Origin: Tretioscincus oriximinensis
Taxonomy: Eukaryota > Chordata > Lepidosauria > Squamata > Gymnophthalmidae
NCBI GenBank assembly: GCA_022410635.1
Contig: JAJVDF010000301.1
Coordinates: 1,023,401 to 1,087,400 of the forward strand
Direction of reading: 5' to 3'
DNA: 64,000 nucleotides
Part shown: piece by piece, positions 21,451-34,300 of the stretch
How the letters are laid out: every line of letters starts with the position of its first letter
How positions within the stretch are numbered: the first letter of the stretch is position 1
Translations under genes and position numbers: made by a program
The notes under the pieces: model-generated
What the model was told of the DNA's origin: nothing
Database searches by the model: none
The model's input: the letters and a program-made list of their open reading frames with translations, nothing else

Positions 21451-24400
21451 GGATTTTTATTATGTGTAAGTTCTAAAATTTAAATCTATGCATTTGTCTC
21501 TTGGCCTATGTCATCATATCAATCTAAATGTCACAGACAGATTATCCGTCCGCTGGCAATCAACACATCATTGCTATACAGGCCTTGAATCATTCCTGTG
21601 CTGCCAAAGCTGTCTTTTCCTTAATCCTGGTTAAATGGCTGTTCAGGGAACTTCAGTGATATAAGATTTTACATTTACATTTACTGAGAATGGTACTCAG
21701 TAAAGCATGTTCTTCCACCACATTTCAATCTGTGGCAACAGGAAGCATCTTCTAGTAAGCAGAAGCAATTGTCATCTGAAATACTATTTTGTGATGGCAA
21801 AGTGGTGCCATCTTTATTGCACCACTTCAAGCACCGTCCAAAGAATGCTTTCTTGTATCAAAGTGGAAACAAGGAGATGACTTTCAGACAGAAATCATGG
21901 TGCTCTGTGTGAACCCCAGACGCAGCTGCCTCTGTCTTCCACCATGTTTGCAACAGGACACATTAATGTGTTTGGGGGAATCTGATAAACACATCTAGGT
22001 CCTGTACAAACTGAGCCTTTTCCTGGGTTATATCTCAGGACACAGTGTGGCCATTTACTTACCAGTGCAGACTATGGCAATCCCCAACTGAGGACTGCCA
22101 TATCTGCATTAGCATGTAGCTCAGAATAATGCAATATAGCTCAGAATAATGCTTAATGGGGACAAGACCTTAATGTGTTGTAAATGTGTTATTAACAGAT
22201 CCCTAAAATGTATTGCTGAGCTTGTGCAAGGAGAGCCTTCACACATAGTTGCTTGGTATGGGCTGAAATATATCATATAAGAAATATGGCTGCTGTGCAG
22301 TTTGCTCTTGAATACAGGATTGTATGCAAGCACTTCAGCCATGCATGAATTAGCATTAGCAGATCCTATCTAAGCAGCTTTATCTTCCATGGATTTGCTT
22401 GTTTCCATTGTTTTGTTACTTGAAAGCAGCTAAATCAATCAACATGAATTCATGCCATTTATAGCATCATTGTTTATATCTTATGAACAAATGGAAAAGA
22501 TTTCTGTGTTGATTGCTTTTATTTATAAAAGTTTAGCCTTTCCATGTTCAAACTCTACTATCTAGATATAAAAACGTGTGGACAAGATTATTTGATGCTA
22601 CACCAAATGCATTTAGAGTGAATAACATAAACATAATTGAATCCGAATCACTTGAAAGTGCTGTGACAACAGTATTTCGACAACATCTCATCTCACTGCT
22701 GAAAATTAACACTTTTCACTATTGTCAGACTATAACTCTTTTCAGCACGATATTACCAGCTGGGGTAGGTTGCAGTTCTCCCAGAACTGAGGATGGTTTG
22801 AATCACATATGTGACCAGGAGAATTCATCATGAGATCTTCATATNGACGTTTGCCATGCAAAGCAATGGGAACAAGATTTTAGAAATGCTGGATTGCTGC
22901 AGATAAAATCTTACCTACAGTATGATTTTCCCGGTGCTGAAGAAAAATAAAACCTTGCCCTACCCAACTACAAGATGATTTATATGAGACTATAGCACAT
23001 GAATATTTACCAGCTGGTCCATTTCCAATATAAACTTTCTAACTCACTAAATCTAACAGAGAAAAATTTAAATTAGTCATTATAGTGCACATTTTCAACA
23101 CAGTAGGGGATGAATAAGAAGCCCCATTACTATTAATAGGTACTACAGTCTGGTTTTATTCCCCAAAGTGCAGAGAAGACGTATTGTAGACACTTTAAAA
23201 ATTGATGAATTGCTCATTGGTACAGATTTTTAGTTTTACTTTATTCAGGTTTTTTTTAATTATGGAAAAGGTCTTCAGGACACACCTTCCTATATATAAA
23301 CCTAGATAATGCTTGTAATGTAAAGAAAAAGGAAAGGGAAATAATAAGCTGCAATGGTTTTCACTGTGAAAATATTTAATTAAGTTTACATTCTAACAGA
23401 AGTTACTGTAGACTAATACCCACTGAACTAATGCATGTGTGTAGATATGTTATATTTATGTTTATTACTAATCTAGCATTTTAAAGGGATTTACTGCACA
23501 ATGATCAAGTTCTGTGTTCATAGAAACATAATTGTGGGTTAATATTCTATGAAGCTGCACATATACTATTTGTCTCACCTGCATGTCTACTTTAAGCCTT
23601 TTTCAATTACCTTACCATATAATTAGAGCTAGATGAAGTCTGAAAAGTTATCTGATGACCAAATCTTAGTTACATTCTCTGCAATATTCCTCAGGAGGCA
23701 GCAGGAGAAATCCATTAAATAGTATCTCTTTTTTCACAAAATGTACATGTAGAACTGTTTAACAACCAAATAAGAAAATTAACAATCTAATCTTTTTTCT
23801 TCAACTTCATGTTACTTTGTGTGTGAGCACATACAGCTCCACATTCTCACTCTTAAAATCAAAATAACATTTTTTTCAAAAAAATCATTTTTTTTCTTTC
23901 CAAAAGCTGGGCACAGAGAACACATAACTGACCTGAGGTCAGCCAACTCATGGAAGTAGAGGGAAATGAATTTATTACCTCATACTACCATATATAAAAT
24001 TCTGAAGCCATGTTCACCATGACCTGGTAGTGTATATTTCAGGTCAGACAAGATGGAACTTTCCCACCTCTCATGGTGCCTCAAAGTCCCCAATGTCATG
24101 CCCTATTCTTAAATCCCTCCCAACCACTTTGAGAGCATACTATTGAGGGAACTCATTTCTTCTTCCATGATGATAAGGACATGACTTAAGGTGAATCCAA
24201 ATCTTATTTTATTCAGGAATATCGAAATATATAATATACGTATTCCACTCTATGTGGGTATTCCAGAATAAAGAACAAATAAGCAAACCTAGGCAAATAA
24301 ATAAAATAAATCCCTCTCTCTCCCTCCTTGAATTTGCCTGCCCAGCTAAAGAGAGAGCCAGATGACAGATTAGCCAATTGGAAGCTAATATTTATGGCAG

Positions 24401-25262
24401 AACTTTATGGGGAATGTAGACAAATTCACAGGAGGAAAGATGATTTTCCCGTGCCTATGGATAGTTAACAATGATAGTGTACGTTCTTTTTAGCACTGTA
24501 TACAGAAATAGTGTTACAAAAGGCAACTACCTAGACAGAATTCATGCTATATCTGCATTTCATTTCCCCTTCATCCTGTACTAAATGTGCAGGACGTACG
24601 CAGTATCTGCATGGATACCACATTCTTCTTCCACTATATTGCATCATGTAAAACCACATTGCTTTAACAGTAGTTTACAGAATTCTAAGAACTCAATGAA
24701 TAACTCTCGCTTTGTGGCAATGGTGCTGCTGCTGTCACCACTCAAAGTCCCCTGGAATCAAAATTAATTCAGGCGAAAATCAACCCTGTAATTCACTCTG
24801 AGACCTTTTGGGTGAGAAGGCTCTCCTCTTCCTCTTCTCCTCCTCCTCCTTCCTTATGCAAATCCTGCCATAAACTGAATCCCAAGAGTTCCTGGTTGAA
24901 CATAAGGCTCAACAGATGCCTTGAAATTTTTTTCCATTAGTGTGCTCTGGGCTAACTGCCAGTCAGTATTTTGCAGAGAACTGTCTCAAGGGATGGGAAC
25001 TCCTCTGTTGGTTCCATCACATTTCTGACCCACTGCAAAATCTAGAAAGTAAACGTTAGAAATTTATTTTCTCATCTTTAATGTAGGTTAAAGGTGAGAT
25101 GGGAATGCTAACTGTTAGCAAAGCTATCCACCATTACCACTTTTAAAGTATGTTTAAACTATACGTAGAGGTAGCTTTAAGGCGTTAATATGGCAAACCA
25201 TTTAATAAATGTATTTTTAGTAGTGTGTTTATGCAGGTAGTTATCACTATTCTCCATAATTT
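21450..25262. other. unique AT-rich sequence, no genes seen
   Basis: About 3.8 kb without recognised repeats apart from short simple runs (CTC/TCC near 24825-24850). The frame at 22576-22833 has no motif. This could be intronic or intergenic. Confidence 0.5.
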
Positions 25263-25350
25263 ATTTTTATTTATTTATTTTTAGTACTTTTATCCCGCCC
25301 TTCACCCTAAGGTCGCAGGGCAGCTTACAACATTAAAATAGCGTAACAGN
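25263..25350 (-). mobile_element. SINE 3' tail fragment
   Basis: The complement reads gggtgaagggcgggataaaa followed by TAAA/AATA units, matching the cgggata-type 3' end of the Sauria-type SINE at 51725-52005. Only the tail is recognisable. Confidence 0.55.
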
Positions 25351-28300
25351 TAAAAACCTCTAAAATAGGCCCCTTCTATTAAATAGTTCTGCCCCTTAAT
25401 TTAGTTTGCATTGGCCAGATACCTGCCGTATGGGCTGAACTAAAAGGACTGCTAATACTTAAATGACAGAATAAACTGTCATGGGGAGCTGAAAATCAGC
25501 CTTGCTATGCAGGGACTAGTCACTCACACTGGTCTGGAGACGCAGTGTCAGTGGTCTCCCACAATAACTTTACCATACCAGTAGCCAGGTTCCCACTTCA
25601 ATAAATCTTGCCGGATAGTCATATGTATATTAGTACATACAAGGATAATCCATTTTATATTTTACATTTATAAATTCTGAAGTAAAAAGCAATATTAAAA
25701 ACATGAAAAACCATCCCAACCCATGTTTTGCATTGCTATAGTGAAACTCTCCAGATGTTTATGGAGATTATGGATACGGGTCTTATATATGCTACTCCTA
25801 AGCACATGTTGCTTCTAGCATGTGCAGGTGGACATCAAATCTTCACAATGCTCAGATGGAAGATGTAGGATTAGAATAATGTGGGTTTTTAAATGTTTAG
25901 GTGGCACTGATGCTGTACCATGATTGAAATCCTTTCCATGCCTTGCATGGACTAATGCATAAAATTATTTAAATGAAACACTGCGGTGTTTCTTTTTAAA
26001 AATTGGTTACTAATAATTTTGTTAATGTTGCAAGACATTCTTTATACCAACTTTTTGAATCAGTCCATTATTGCTTTCATTCAGAGAGAGTGTAAAATCC
26101 CTGGATCCTGCTGGTAGTATTTCCAGAGGCTGAAAAAAGCTTTGGTTTATGATCTTCGACTCAACTTTTGCAGACCACACACATGCCTGTAAAACAGACT
26201 TAGTGTCCTTGCCTCTTGGTGTACCTGGCAGCCTTACATTTCGTGCTGATCATTCACAGCAAGGTCTAACTTATTTACAGCATATTTAGCAACAGGCACT
26301 GGTTCATTTCTCAATAGATGTAAACAGGCAGCAAATTGGAAATATATGCTCAAGAGATACAGGTGGATGTTATCATGTAAACACTACTAGGTTTTCTGAA
26401 ATTACAATTATGACACCCCTGGATGATCTCTGATCCTACTATATTATGATGTGACAGATGTATATTGCTGTGATTTCTCTTGCGATGCTTGCTCTTGCTT
26501 CCTTGTCAGGTTTAATAATAAAGCAACCGGACAGACTAAATTGAAATGATTTATCTTCTATGAATGTTATAGTCAAAGCATGCTGTCATAGTAACAGGTT
26601 CAGTTTCCTCCAATGAGATTGTCACACACAATGGCTGGCTCTATCTGAAATCACATCACGTCTTGTAATGTCACTTGTAACAATCTCTCTCTCTCCCCCG
26701 CATCCCAATCAAATAAAATCATATGCAGCGGATTCTTTACTGCTAGGCTTGGTCTTTCTAATCACAACTTTAGATTAATCAAGGAAATTTCTGAATAATA
26801 TTTTACTAGGCAGCTTCTCCATTTAAAAAATACAAATGGTTTCAAAATCAAACAATAAATGACTTTCTGTTCCCTATCTTCTGATTCATCTAAGCAGCAG
26901 AAACTCATTTTATTATAGAGAGGATTCTGAAAAATAGCAATTCAGTATTTCACAATATAACTATTGGGCATTATGTAGTTGCCTAAAAAAGGTTTTCTAA
27001 CATTCCTATAGCCCTATTTTGCAATCTATTTTAATGAGAAGCAAATACTTACAACTAAGTTCTGGATTTGCATTCTTGCAAATAAATAAACATAAAATAG
27101 CATTCCAGCAATGCTAAAAATTAAAGAAAAGAATCAACATTTTTGTAGTTTCTAAAATGACGGCTATATCTTCACAACTGTGATTAGAGGCAACTGGGGA
27201 AGCATTTCTGCAGATATGTAATAAAACAAGATAAAGATGGCTGTGTCCTTATGGCTGTGGGTAGGAATAAGTGGTTCATCTATACTAACTGGTTTGGCTT
27301 CTTCAGAAGAAATCTATTCAGTTTCAGTATCTTAGCTGTTAAAGTCCTGTTAACCCATTCAAAACAACAGTTCATTTTCTGTAGGAAATTGCTGTTAGCA
27401 TTTGACTAATTTCATGCCTTGTTTGATTTTGTTTTTTCATGCTGTGCAATTCACANTAACCAAGGTAGATTGTTTTCTAGGGAAGAAAAGTGGACAGACT
27501 TAAATAATCTTCATCGTCTTCTTCTTCATCATCATCATCATCAAATAACAACAACAACCAAGTTTATATTTCCCCATAGCCAAGAAGAACAGAGAATGCA
27601 ACAGAACAAACTTAACTCTTTTTAAAGCTATAGCCAGATGTTATGGGTAGTTTTGAAGTTCTTAATTGTGTTCAAAGAATAACATTTTCTGCCTATCAGA
27701 TTTGGACTTTTAAGAAAGTAAGAACAAGAGACATCTGAGGTTAAAGCAATTTTATCACGATAGTCTGCTTTTCAAAAAAAAATAAGGAATGTTCAGTTTG
27801 AAAACAAATTATTCTACTATCCCCTCTTCACTACAAATAAATTTGGTACATTTCTAGCCTCTAGGAAAATGTAGGATTATTTTTTTTCTTGAGGACACCT
27901 TCAGTAGCACATATTAGAGGTAAGGGCTGTAACCAGATTTTCTATTTGCTAAGTTGACAATGTCTGAAATCAGTGAATTATATGATAATATTTCTTTAAA
28001 AATGGAAAATTTACTACTTCATCTATTGTCCTGCCTTCTATGTTTTCTGACTTTAAAGTGCTGCATTCATACCTTTACAGTTTATTTTGGATTTTGACAT
28101 TCCTTAGATTTACCACGCTTTGGACACTCTCTCCTGGTAGCATTATGTTTGCTGGTTGTCAAGAGGAAGTGCCAGTGTCCCTTCTGTCAAATGCTATTGG
28201 TTAGTCTGCTGTCAGTATGAGGCTTCATATACCCCTTTCTTGGGGCAAGTGATGTTTATGGGAATGCAGTAAACATTCTTGCAAACACAGCATAGCTTTT

Positions 28301-29330
28301 CCAATTTAATTCTATATCCCAATTTGACAACTGCATTTCCCTACTGCCAGGTTATTTAACAGGCAGTAAGGAAATGCAATAGAAATTCGATTTTCAATTA
28401 GATTAACTCTGTCTAGACACAGACTTTTTAAACTTATTTTCATTTTCTAGTTTTAAATGTTTTCTGTGAATGTCACTGCATTCTGAAAATAATTAGAAGT
28501 TAAAGGTCCATACCATACCAAAATTGCTAATTGTAAGTACTGTATACTGGAATGCATTAACCAACAGATCCACCATGGACTGGGGGTTGTGGAGAGAGGA
28601 GAGAATAGAGACTAATTACTCAGTACTGATATCCTGAAGTTATAGTCGCACATTCACTGTAAATGAATACATATGAAAAATTAGCCTGAANGCACAATCT
28701 GAAACTGTAAGTGCTAGCAATATTCTTTAGGTATTCAATCTAAATTCACTTTGGATCAATGATGTTACTGCTAAAGAATTAAAATTAATTATTCTTGAGG
28801 TCAGTTAGTTGGCACAAGGTTCATTACACCATTGCAAGACATACTCACCCTGAGAAGCGATTGGTTCAATTGTTCTTAAAATGTGCCTCCCTCACTATGT
28901 CTCATCACCATGACAACAGAATAAGTAGTTGATGTGTTGATTCACTATTTACTCAGAAGTTTTACTTAGATATGCTTTATTGTATGTTTCACAAGGCATA
29001 CAGATCTGGAATTTAAACTGAATTTTTAACTAAACCACTGTATACATTTTGAAGATTTTGATTGTCCAGCTGCTTTTTTCATTAAATTCATTCTCAGACT
29101 TTGGACAGGAAAGTATTTAATAAACTCAGTAGAGTTAAACATGAAATAAATACTAAGTGTAAAGATATCTTAAGCTTTAACATGATTAGTACTATATTAA
29201 AGAAATATTTTCTCCCCATCAAATTGGAAAGCATTCAGTACCATTTTTTGTTACCAACTATACTGGGGAAAGCATTTTAATTAGACATTTTCTCTTTAAA
29301 GTCTGCCTCTATTCATCATTACATGCATTT
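25351..29330. other. unique AT-rich sequence
   Basis: No supported gene. Two patches are of possible regulatory interest because they combine CCAAT and RFX-like X-box half sites: about 26585-26625 (gtcatagtaacagg, ccaatgag) and about 28903-28920 (catcaccatgacaacag). A TCATCA/CAACAA microsatellite lies at 27515-27560. Confidence 0.4.
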
Positions 29331-29815
29331 ATATTTCATAACCAGAGAGAGGGGTTAAAGGAATTAAAAGAAAACATCAGCAATTCAGTGACAAGGAAAC
29401 AACTTGGTTGAAAATAGCTCCCAGCAACTAGTCTGCAATATTTGCCTGAAACCAAACAATCCCTAAAACCACAAGGGAGCAAATTCACCAAATGAAACAG
29501 AGCAAAAACCCTCGGGTGTCCAACCACGTGCAAACACAAAATAAAAATTGTACAAATAGTAAAATAATATAAATGTATTTAGAACAATATTCAATAATCC
29601 ATAATTTCCAAAATATAAAATGGAGCAGCCCAATATATTGCTTAAGTCCAATACAGTAAAAGTCCGAAAGGGTGAAGTAAAGTAATGCTGTACTCAAATA
29701 ATGCCAGTGTAGTTATTGAGGAAGTATAGAAGGTCTTTCTGTCTTCATACATTGGAGGCCAGATGTGTTTCAAGCAAATGGTCTTCTTCAGTGGTCTATT
29801 GATGCATTATATATA
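29330..29815 (-). mobile_element. possible Penelope-like or related retroelement remnant
   Basis: Near the right end the reverse strand reads ccactgaagaagaccatttg, then cttgaaacacatctgg. This ctgaagaag...gaaac pattern recurs next to repetitive elements in many vertebrate genomes and resembles the hammerhead-like cores linked to Penelope-like elements. The rest of the patch carries no recognisable enzyme motif. The assignment rests on one short motif. Confidence 0.3.
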
Positions 29816-30585
29816 AACTTAAAATTCCCACATATTAATGGGCTCAATCCAGAATTCATATTTTCACTAAATTAAAATGCTCCAGAAGGATTCCAAAATG
29901 TAATGTCTGCCATTCATTTTACAACTTTTGCCCATCCAGAAGGCTCTTCAGTTAAAAGATATCAGGACTGAACTCTAAGATCTGTATTTACCATCATTAC
30001 CATGATTTACCATTTGCTTAAATTGAATCAGGAAGTGGACTAGGAGCCTTTCTTCGACACAGTGGAAGGATACAGGGAAGTCTNGCAGGATATGCAAAAT
30101 GAAGACTCCTGGAATACTGTATTTGCTGGTCCAGTATACCATTTATACTGGACCAGTATAATCATCTGTCTCCTTTGACATGTCTTTGATATTTTGCCAG
30201 TGTAACTTTGTAAATATGTATTAAAACCTCTCTCCAGGCAAACCCTAAAGCCTGTAAATTGTTATTTAAATATCAAAGAGGCTAGATTTTGACTCTTTTC
30301 TAAATTATTTCTTTTCATTTTAACATCAGAGACAAGATTCACATTTGTCTGAATGAAATGTCTCCAAAACCCATTTGAAGTCTTTTAATGTGTGGAAGCA
30401 CTGAAGTCAGCTCACAAGAATCACATCCATGCTCAGCAATGNGCAGACATGAAATTGGCCAAATTTTTGAGGCATTCCAGGCCTCGTATCCAATATGTCA
30501 GATATCACACATACAGTTAGTTGTGCATACACTGTGGAAGGGCAGAGCAAACTGAATCAGGACACAATGCCAGAATTCACTATTC
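29816..30585. other. unique sequence
   Basis: No gene or repeat recognised. A short local inverted repeat (tggtccagtatacc...ggaccagtata) lies at about 30128-30160. Confidence 0.45.
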
Positions 30586-31230
30586 CAGTGATGGCAAAAC
30601 TTTTGAGCTTTGTGTGTCAAAATTAGTTAAAAAACTCTAACTTTAGGGTGGAGAGATCATTCAAAATGGACTATTAATCGGGGACAAAATTTGTAATAGA
30701 ACTGATGAAATTAGATTTAATAAATGAAAGACAACAGTATTGCAACAGATTAAGATTACATATGATTTATAAACAATATTGGATTAAACTTCTTCGATAT
30801 ATTGATGGTCGAGGCAATCTCTCCTCTTGGAATAACATCTGTAAAAATATTTTTCCTTTGTTGCAAACTGTGTTATAATTATTTATTATCCTTGGGTTGG
30901 GGTTATATGTTTGTTTGCTTTGTCGGTTTATGTTGCATTTAATTTGAAAAATCTCAATAAAAATTTATTTGAAAAAAAAAAACCCTCTAACTTAATGTGG
31001 GTGCTGTGTCACATCTAGATATATCCATAATTTTGTGACATTTGTAGTTTGAGTCTAGTAAAATAAAGTTATTTTTTCCATATACCAGGTTTTTTTAAAA
31101 AATATCAGTTTAATTTTAAGAAGTTAATTCTTACATTTTTAATCTTAATCTTAATTAGGGAGGCAGCATGTCAACCAAAATGTCTTGGTGTGTCACCTTT
31201 GGCATGCGTGTCCTAGATTAGCCATCACTG
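30586..31230. mobile_element. hAT-like DNA element with nested L1
   Basis: Left end cagtgatggcaaaacttttg and right end, in complement, CAGTGATGGCTAATC share a CAGTGATGGC terminus. The flanks are cactattc (30578-30585) and ctctattc (31231-31238), an 8-bp duplication with one mismatch. Both features fit hAT. About 305 bp remain once the inner L1 (30644-30984) and its duplicated 9 bp are subtracted. No transposase is present. Confidence 0.75.
30644..30984 (+). mobile_element. L1-type LINE, 5'-truncated insertion with TSD
   Basis: The insertion ends with tcaataaaaatttatttg and a poly(A) run, the 3' end of reptile L1-like elements, and is flanked by the 9-bp duplication ctctaactt (30635-30643 and 30985-30993). 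It holds only the last part of ORF2 and the 3' UTR. It sits inside the hAT-like element and is therefore younger. Confidence 0.85.
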
Positions 31231-31239
31231 CTCTATTCA

Positions 31240-32630
31240 CACTGCTCCTAGATTGCTCCTAATACTATGAAACAGCTTGCAGGTAGCTGCTGAACCACTC
31301 AAGACTTGGGAACAGGTGGGAAGCCTCAATGACAGCTCCAGCTGAATCATAATGTGTGAACAGAACATTCCTGCTGTCTCTCTGGAACTGTGTCTAAGAC
31401 AAGTGCAAAAAATCCCTTAATTTTAACATTTTCAGGAATGCAAATATTTTTAGTTTGTCTTCGAGTTCATTTATGCAAGTACCCTTTTCAACTGTCGATG
31501 AACAACAGCTGATTTTCATAAGTATAATGAAGAGTCTTTGCAGTGACAATGGCAGCATCCCAGACAATGATCTAAGTAGACAAAAACATGCTACTAATCT
31601 GCAAAAATTAAACACAAATTCCTTCTCTAGTCTGCCAGTTTTCACTTGTCCATTTTAGAAGACACACTCAAATTCTGGAAGATATGCATGCTCACATTGA
31701 AACAGAGACAAAATATGAACATTCCTCAAAGAAGTTTCCAATTGCATGCACAAAGCCAGACCAGCTGTGTTTGCTTAGAATATCTTTTCGATACTTGAAA
31801 AAAGACAAAATGTTACAATAGTCTGTTAGCATTTTAAACGGTTTAAAAAAACCTCCAACCAAATCCAACTTCCTCTCTCCCTTGCTGACATTTTTATTGA
31901 TTTTTTTTNAAAAAATAGCAGCAAGAAAAAAAGGACAGAATCAACTGCATTCATATTTCATTTTAGATTGTGACATTTACTTACAGCAGAACTGTGCTAG
32001 ACTTTAGCAAACAGCTGGGTGTTAAAGGCACAACTCATTGAGTTTGAGTGACACTTATTTTTCCCTCTGGAGGACAAGGTGAGACAGTTTGAAAAGGAGA
32101 ATTTATGCAGTTGAATAGGTCTTGGAGGTTAACGCAAGGACAGGTTCATTTGTTTTCCTATGAGACAGAAACCTTCAGCTAACTGTGAACATTCTACCTA
32201 GCCGGGCATATATTGAAGTCAAATCCGAGGGACTGCATTTTAATTTTTCCATTTCATATGCTTACCAATTTTAATTAAGATTGTACACAATATAATATTA
32301 TCAAGTTTAACCATAGTGTAATTTTATAGATGTTTTAAATTTTCATTCCTGGTGGCTTTGTCCATCCCCTCCATATATACACACCACAGTTTTTTCCCAT
32401 ATAGTGATTAATCCCACTCCTGGAACACATACTACATTTAAGCTTTCCACAATAGTGGCATTTGCAGCAGAAGTGCAGTTAGCTCATTTCTGTCTGAGGA
32501 AGCCCTCAGGTGTGACAAGAGTCTCAATTTCTTATACACTCATATTTGCAACAGGAAAAGAGAACATAAAGTTCATAAAGAGCAGTTTATCTCATGGACC
32601 TGAATCGCAAGGAGGAGGAGAACGCTAGTA
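31240..32630. other. unique AT-rich sequence
   Basis: No supported gene. An open frame on each strand at 31394-31658 overlaps its partner and has no motif. Confidence 0.5.
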
Positions 32631-32631
32631 G

Positions 32632-32726
32632 AATTGCTCACCGCTCCCCACATCCTACACAGGCCTCAAAACCCGATCTCTCAGATGAAAGACCATCATT
32701 TAGCTGATTGAACCATTTGTGTCTGA
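32632..32726 (-). mobile_element. tRNA-derived SINE head fragment
   Basis: The complement reads a decayed tggttcaatcagct A-box region, then catctgagagatcgggtttt, gaggcctgtgtaggatgtgg and ggagcgg. These correspond to the head and early body of the CTT-tailed SINE family. The remainder is missing. Confidence 0.65.
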
Positions 32727-32739
32727 ACTTGTTCTCTAA

Positions 32740-33350
32740 CCTCCGAAGAAGTAGACTTGTGCACAAAAGTTCATACTGGCTACCTTTCTCTTGTTAATTT
32801 CTATGATGTTACGACACCCCCTTGCTAGGTTTTCTGGATAACAGGACTATTACTTTGAGAATTGAAATTGTGTTACAGTGTACCCAGAAGTTAGTTTTCT
32901 TTTGCTATCCTCCTGTGACATTGAGGTGCCTTCCACCTGTAATTGCTGCGACCCAGAACAATTGCTTGCTCTTAAAACAGTCTTCATTTTGAATTATCAC
33001 CCTGAAAAGGGTAGGAATGGAACCACAACTTCTTTAATTAAAAACTAGCTGCAGAGAATCAGAGAAGTTAGAACAAGAAATGGAGGGTTTGCTTTTTAAA
33101 ACAAAGCATAGGTAGAAGGGAAGGAGTGGTGAGAAGCTGGGGAAGAGAGAACAACCTAGCCGTAAGAGTCCCCCCCTTTCTTTTGTTTCAACAAAATATT
33201 TCTCATGGGGGGTAGAGACGTTGTTGGAGAAACCACAGCATGGTATTTTGAAATAGATTTTTTTCTTGTTGTTTTTCTTATGCAAAACATTTTTCAGAAG
33301 AGGGAACAGAGGGAGGGTAAGAAAATGTCACAACAGCTTTTAACAAAAGA
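32740..33350. other. unique sequence
   Basis: No gene or repeat recognised before the L2-like LINE. Confidence 0.45.
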
Positions 33351-33351
33351 G

Positions 33352-33975
33352 AAACAGTTATGGCCACTTCTGAACAGGAATGATCTGGCTATAGTAATCC
33401 ATGCTCTAGTAACTTCCAGATTGGACTGTTGTAATGGGGCTGCCCTTGAAAGTGGTTCGGAAGCTGCAGCTGGTCTTAAAAGAGCTGCACTGGCTGCCAA
33501 TTTGTTATCGAGCCCAATTCAAAATGTTAAATATAACTTATAAGGCACTAAATTTCTTGGGATAGGGCCTTCTCAGTTAGGCTGACCAGATGACCCCTTT
33601 TGTGGGGGGTAGAAACCTAGTTTTGGAATGCCTCACAGTTTATGTTGAGGAAATGTTTTTTCAAAAAAAGATATTTTTTAGGAAAAAAAATCTTTATTTT
33701 TTTTCCTCAGGAAAAACCAGGAGGCACTGCAAAACCGGGTTTTCAACCCCCCCCCCCCCCAAAGGGGTCATCTGGTCAGTCTATTCTCAGTGGTTGCCCC
33801 CATTCTATGGAATAGTCTCCCTCTCAAGGTGCATCTGTCGTCATCATTGTACTCTTTTAGAAGATCTATTCAACCTGGCCTTTGGTTGAAGAAATGCTTG
33901 TTTTGTTACAGTTTTAATAAGCTAATTTTGAGACCTTTTGGGCATAGGGCTGAGTATAAATATAAATAAATAAAT
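33352..33975 (+). mobile_element. L2-like LINE, C-terminal and 3' region
   Basis: Conceptual translation starts LWPLLNRNDLAIVIHALVTS, then RLDCCN. This is the conserved post-RT block (DLA-VIHALVTSRLDYCN) of the L2 group of LINEs common in squamates. Further on, ggaagctgcagctggtc and gagctgcactggctgcca follow the same order with deletions. The 3' end has gcatagggctgagtataaat and TAAA repeats. A MITE is inserted at 33578-33783. Confidence 0.8.
33578..33783. mobile_element. foldback MITE copy 2 (8-bp TSD)
   Basis: Same family as 14969-15172, with termini taggctgaccagatgacccc and ggggtcatctggtcagtcta. The exact duplication ttctcagt flanks it (33570-33577 and 33784-33791). Removing the element restores gccttctcagtggttgcc, the usual sequence of the L2-like LINE, which independently proves the insertion boundaries. 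Confidence 0.93.
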
Positions 33976-34094
33976 AATTCCTTGGAGAGCTTTTTACCCC
34001 AAAGTTTCCTGGGATTTGTAGTGAAAGTCATGAGATATCCTTCACATTTTGCTAAAAATACAGGGGAAAAGAAGAAGCATCTGGACGTCTTTAC

Positions 34095-34300
34095 TAGGCT
34101 GACCAGATGACCCCTTTTGGGGGGCNGTTGAAGCCTGTTTTTGGGATGCCTCCCAGTTTTTTCTGAGGAATTTCTTTTCAAAAAAAGATTCTTTTCGGGA
34201 AAAAATGTTTTTTAATTTTTTTTTCTTCAGAAAAAACCGGGAGGCACCCCAAAAATGGGTTCCCAACACACACCCCAAAAGGGGTTATCTGGTCAGCCTA
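34095..34300. mobile_element. foldback MITE copy 3
   Basis: Termini taggctgaccagatgacccc and its inverse with one change (ggggttatctggtcagccta). The flanks gtctttac and ggatttac agree at 6 of 8 positions, so the target duplication has decayed. It lies only about 300 bp from copy 2. Confidence 0.88.
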
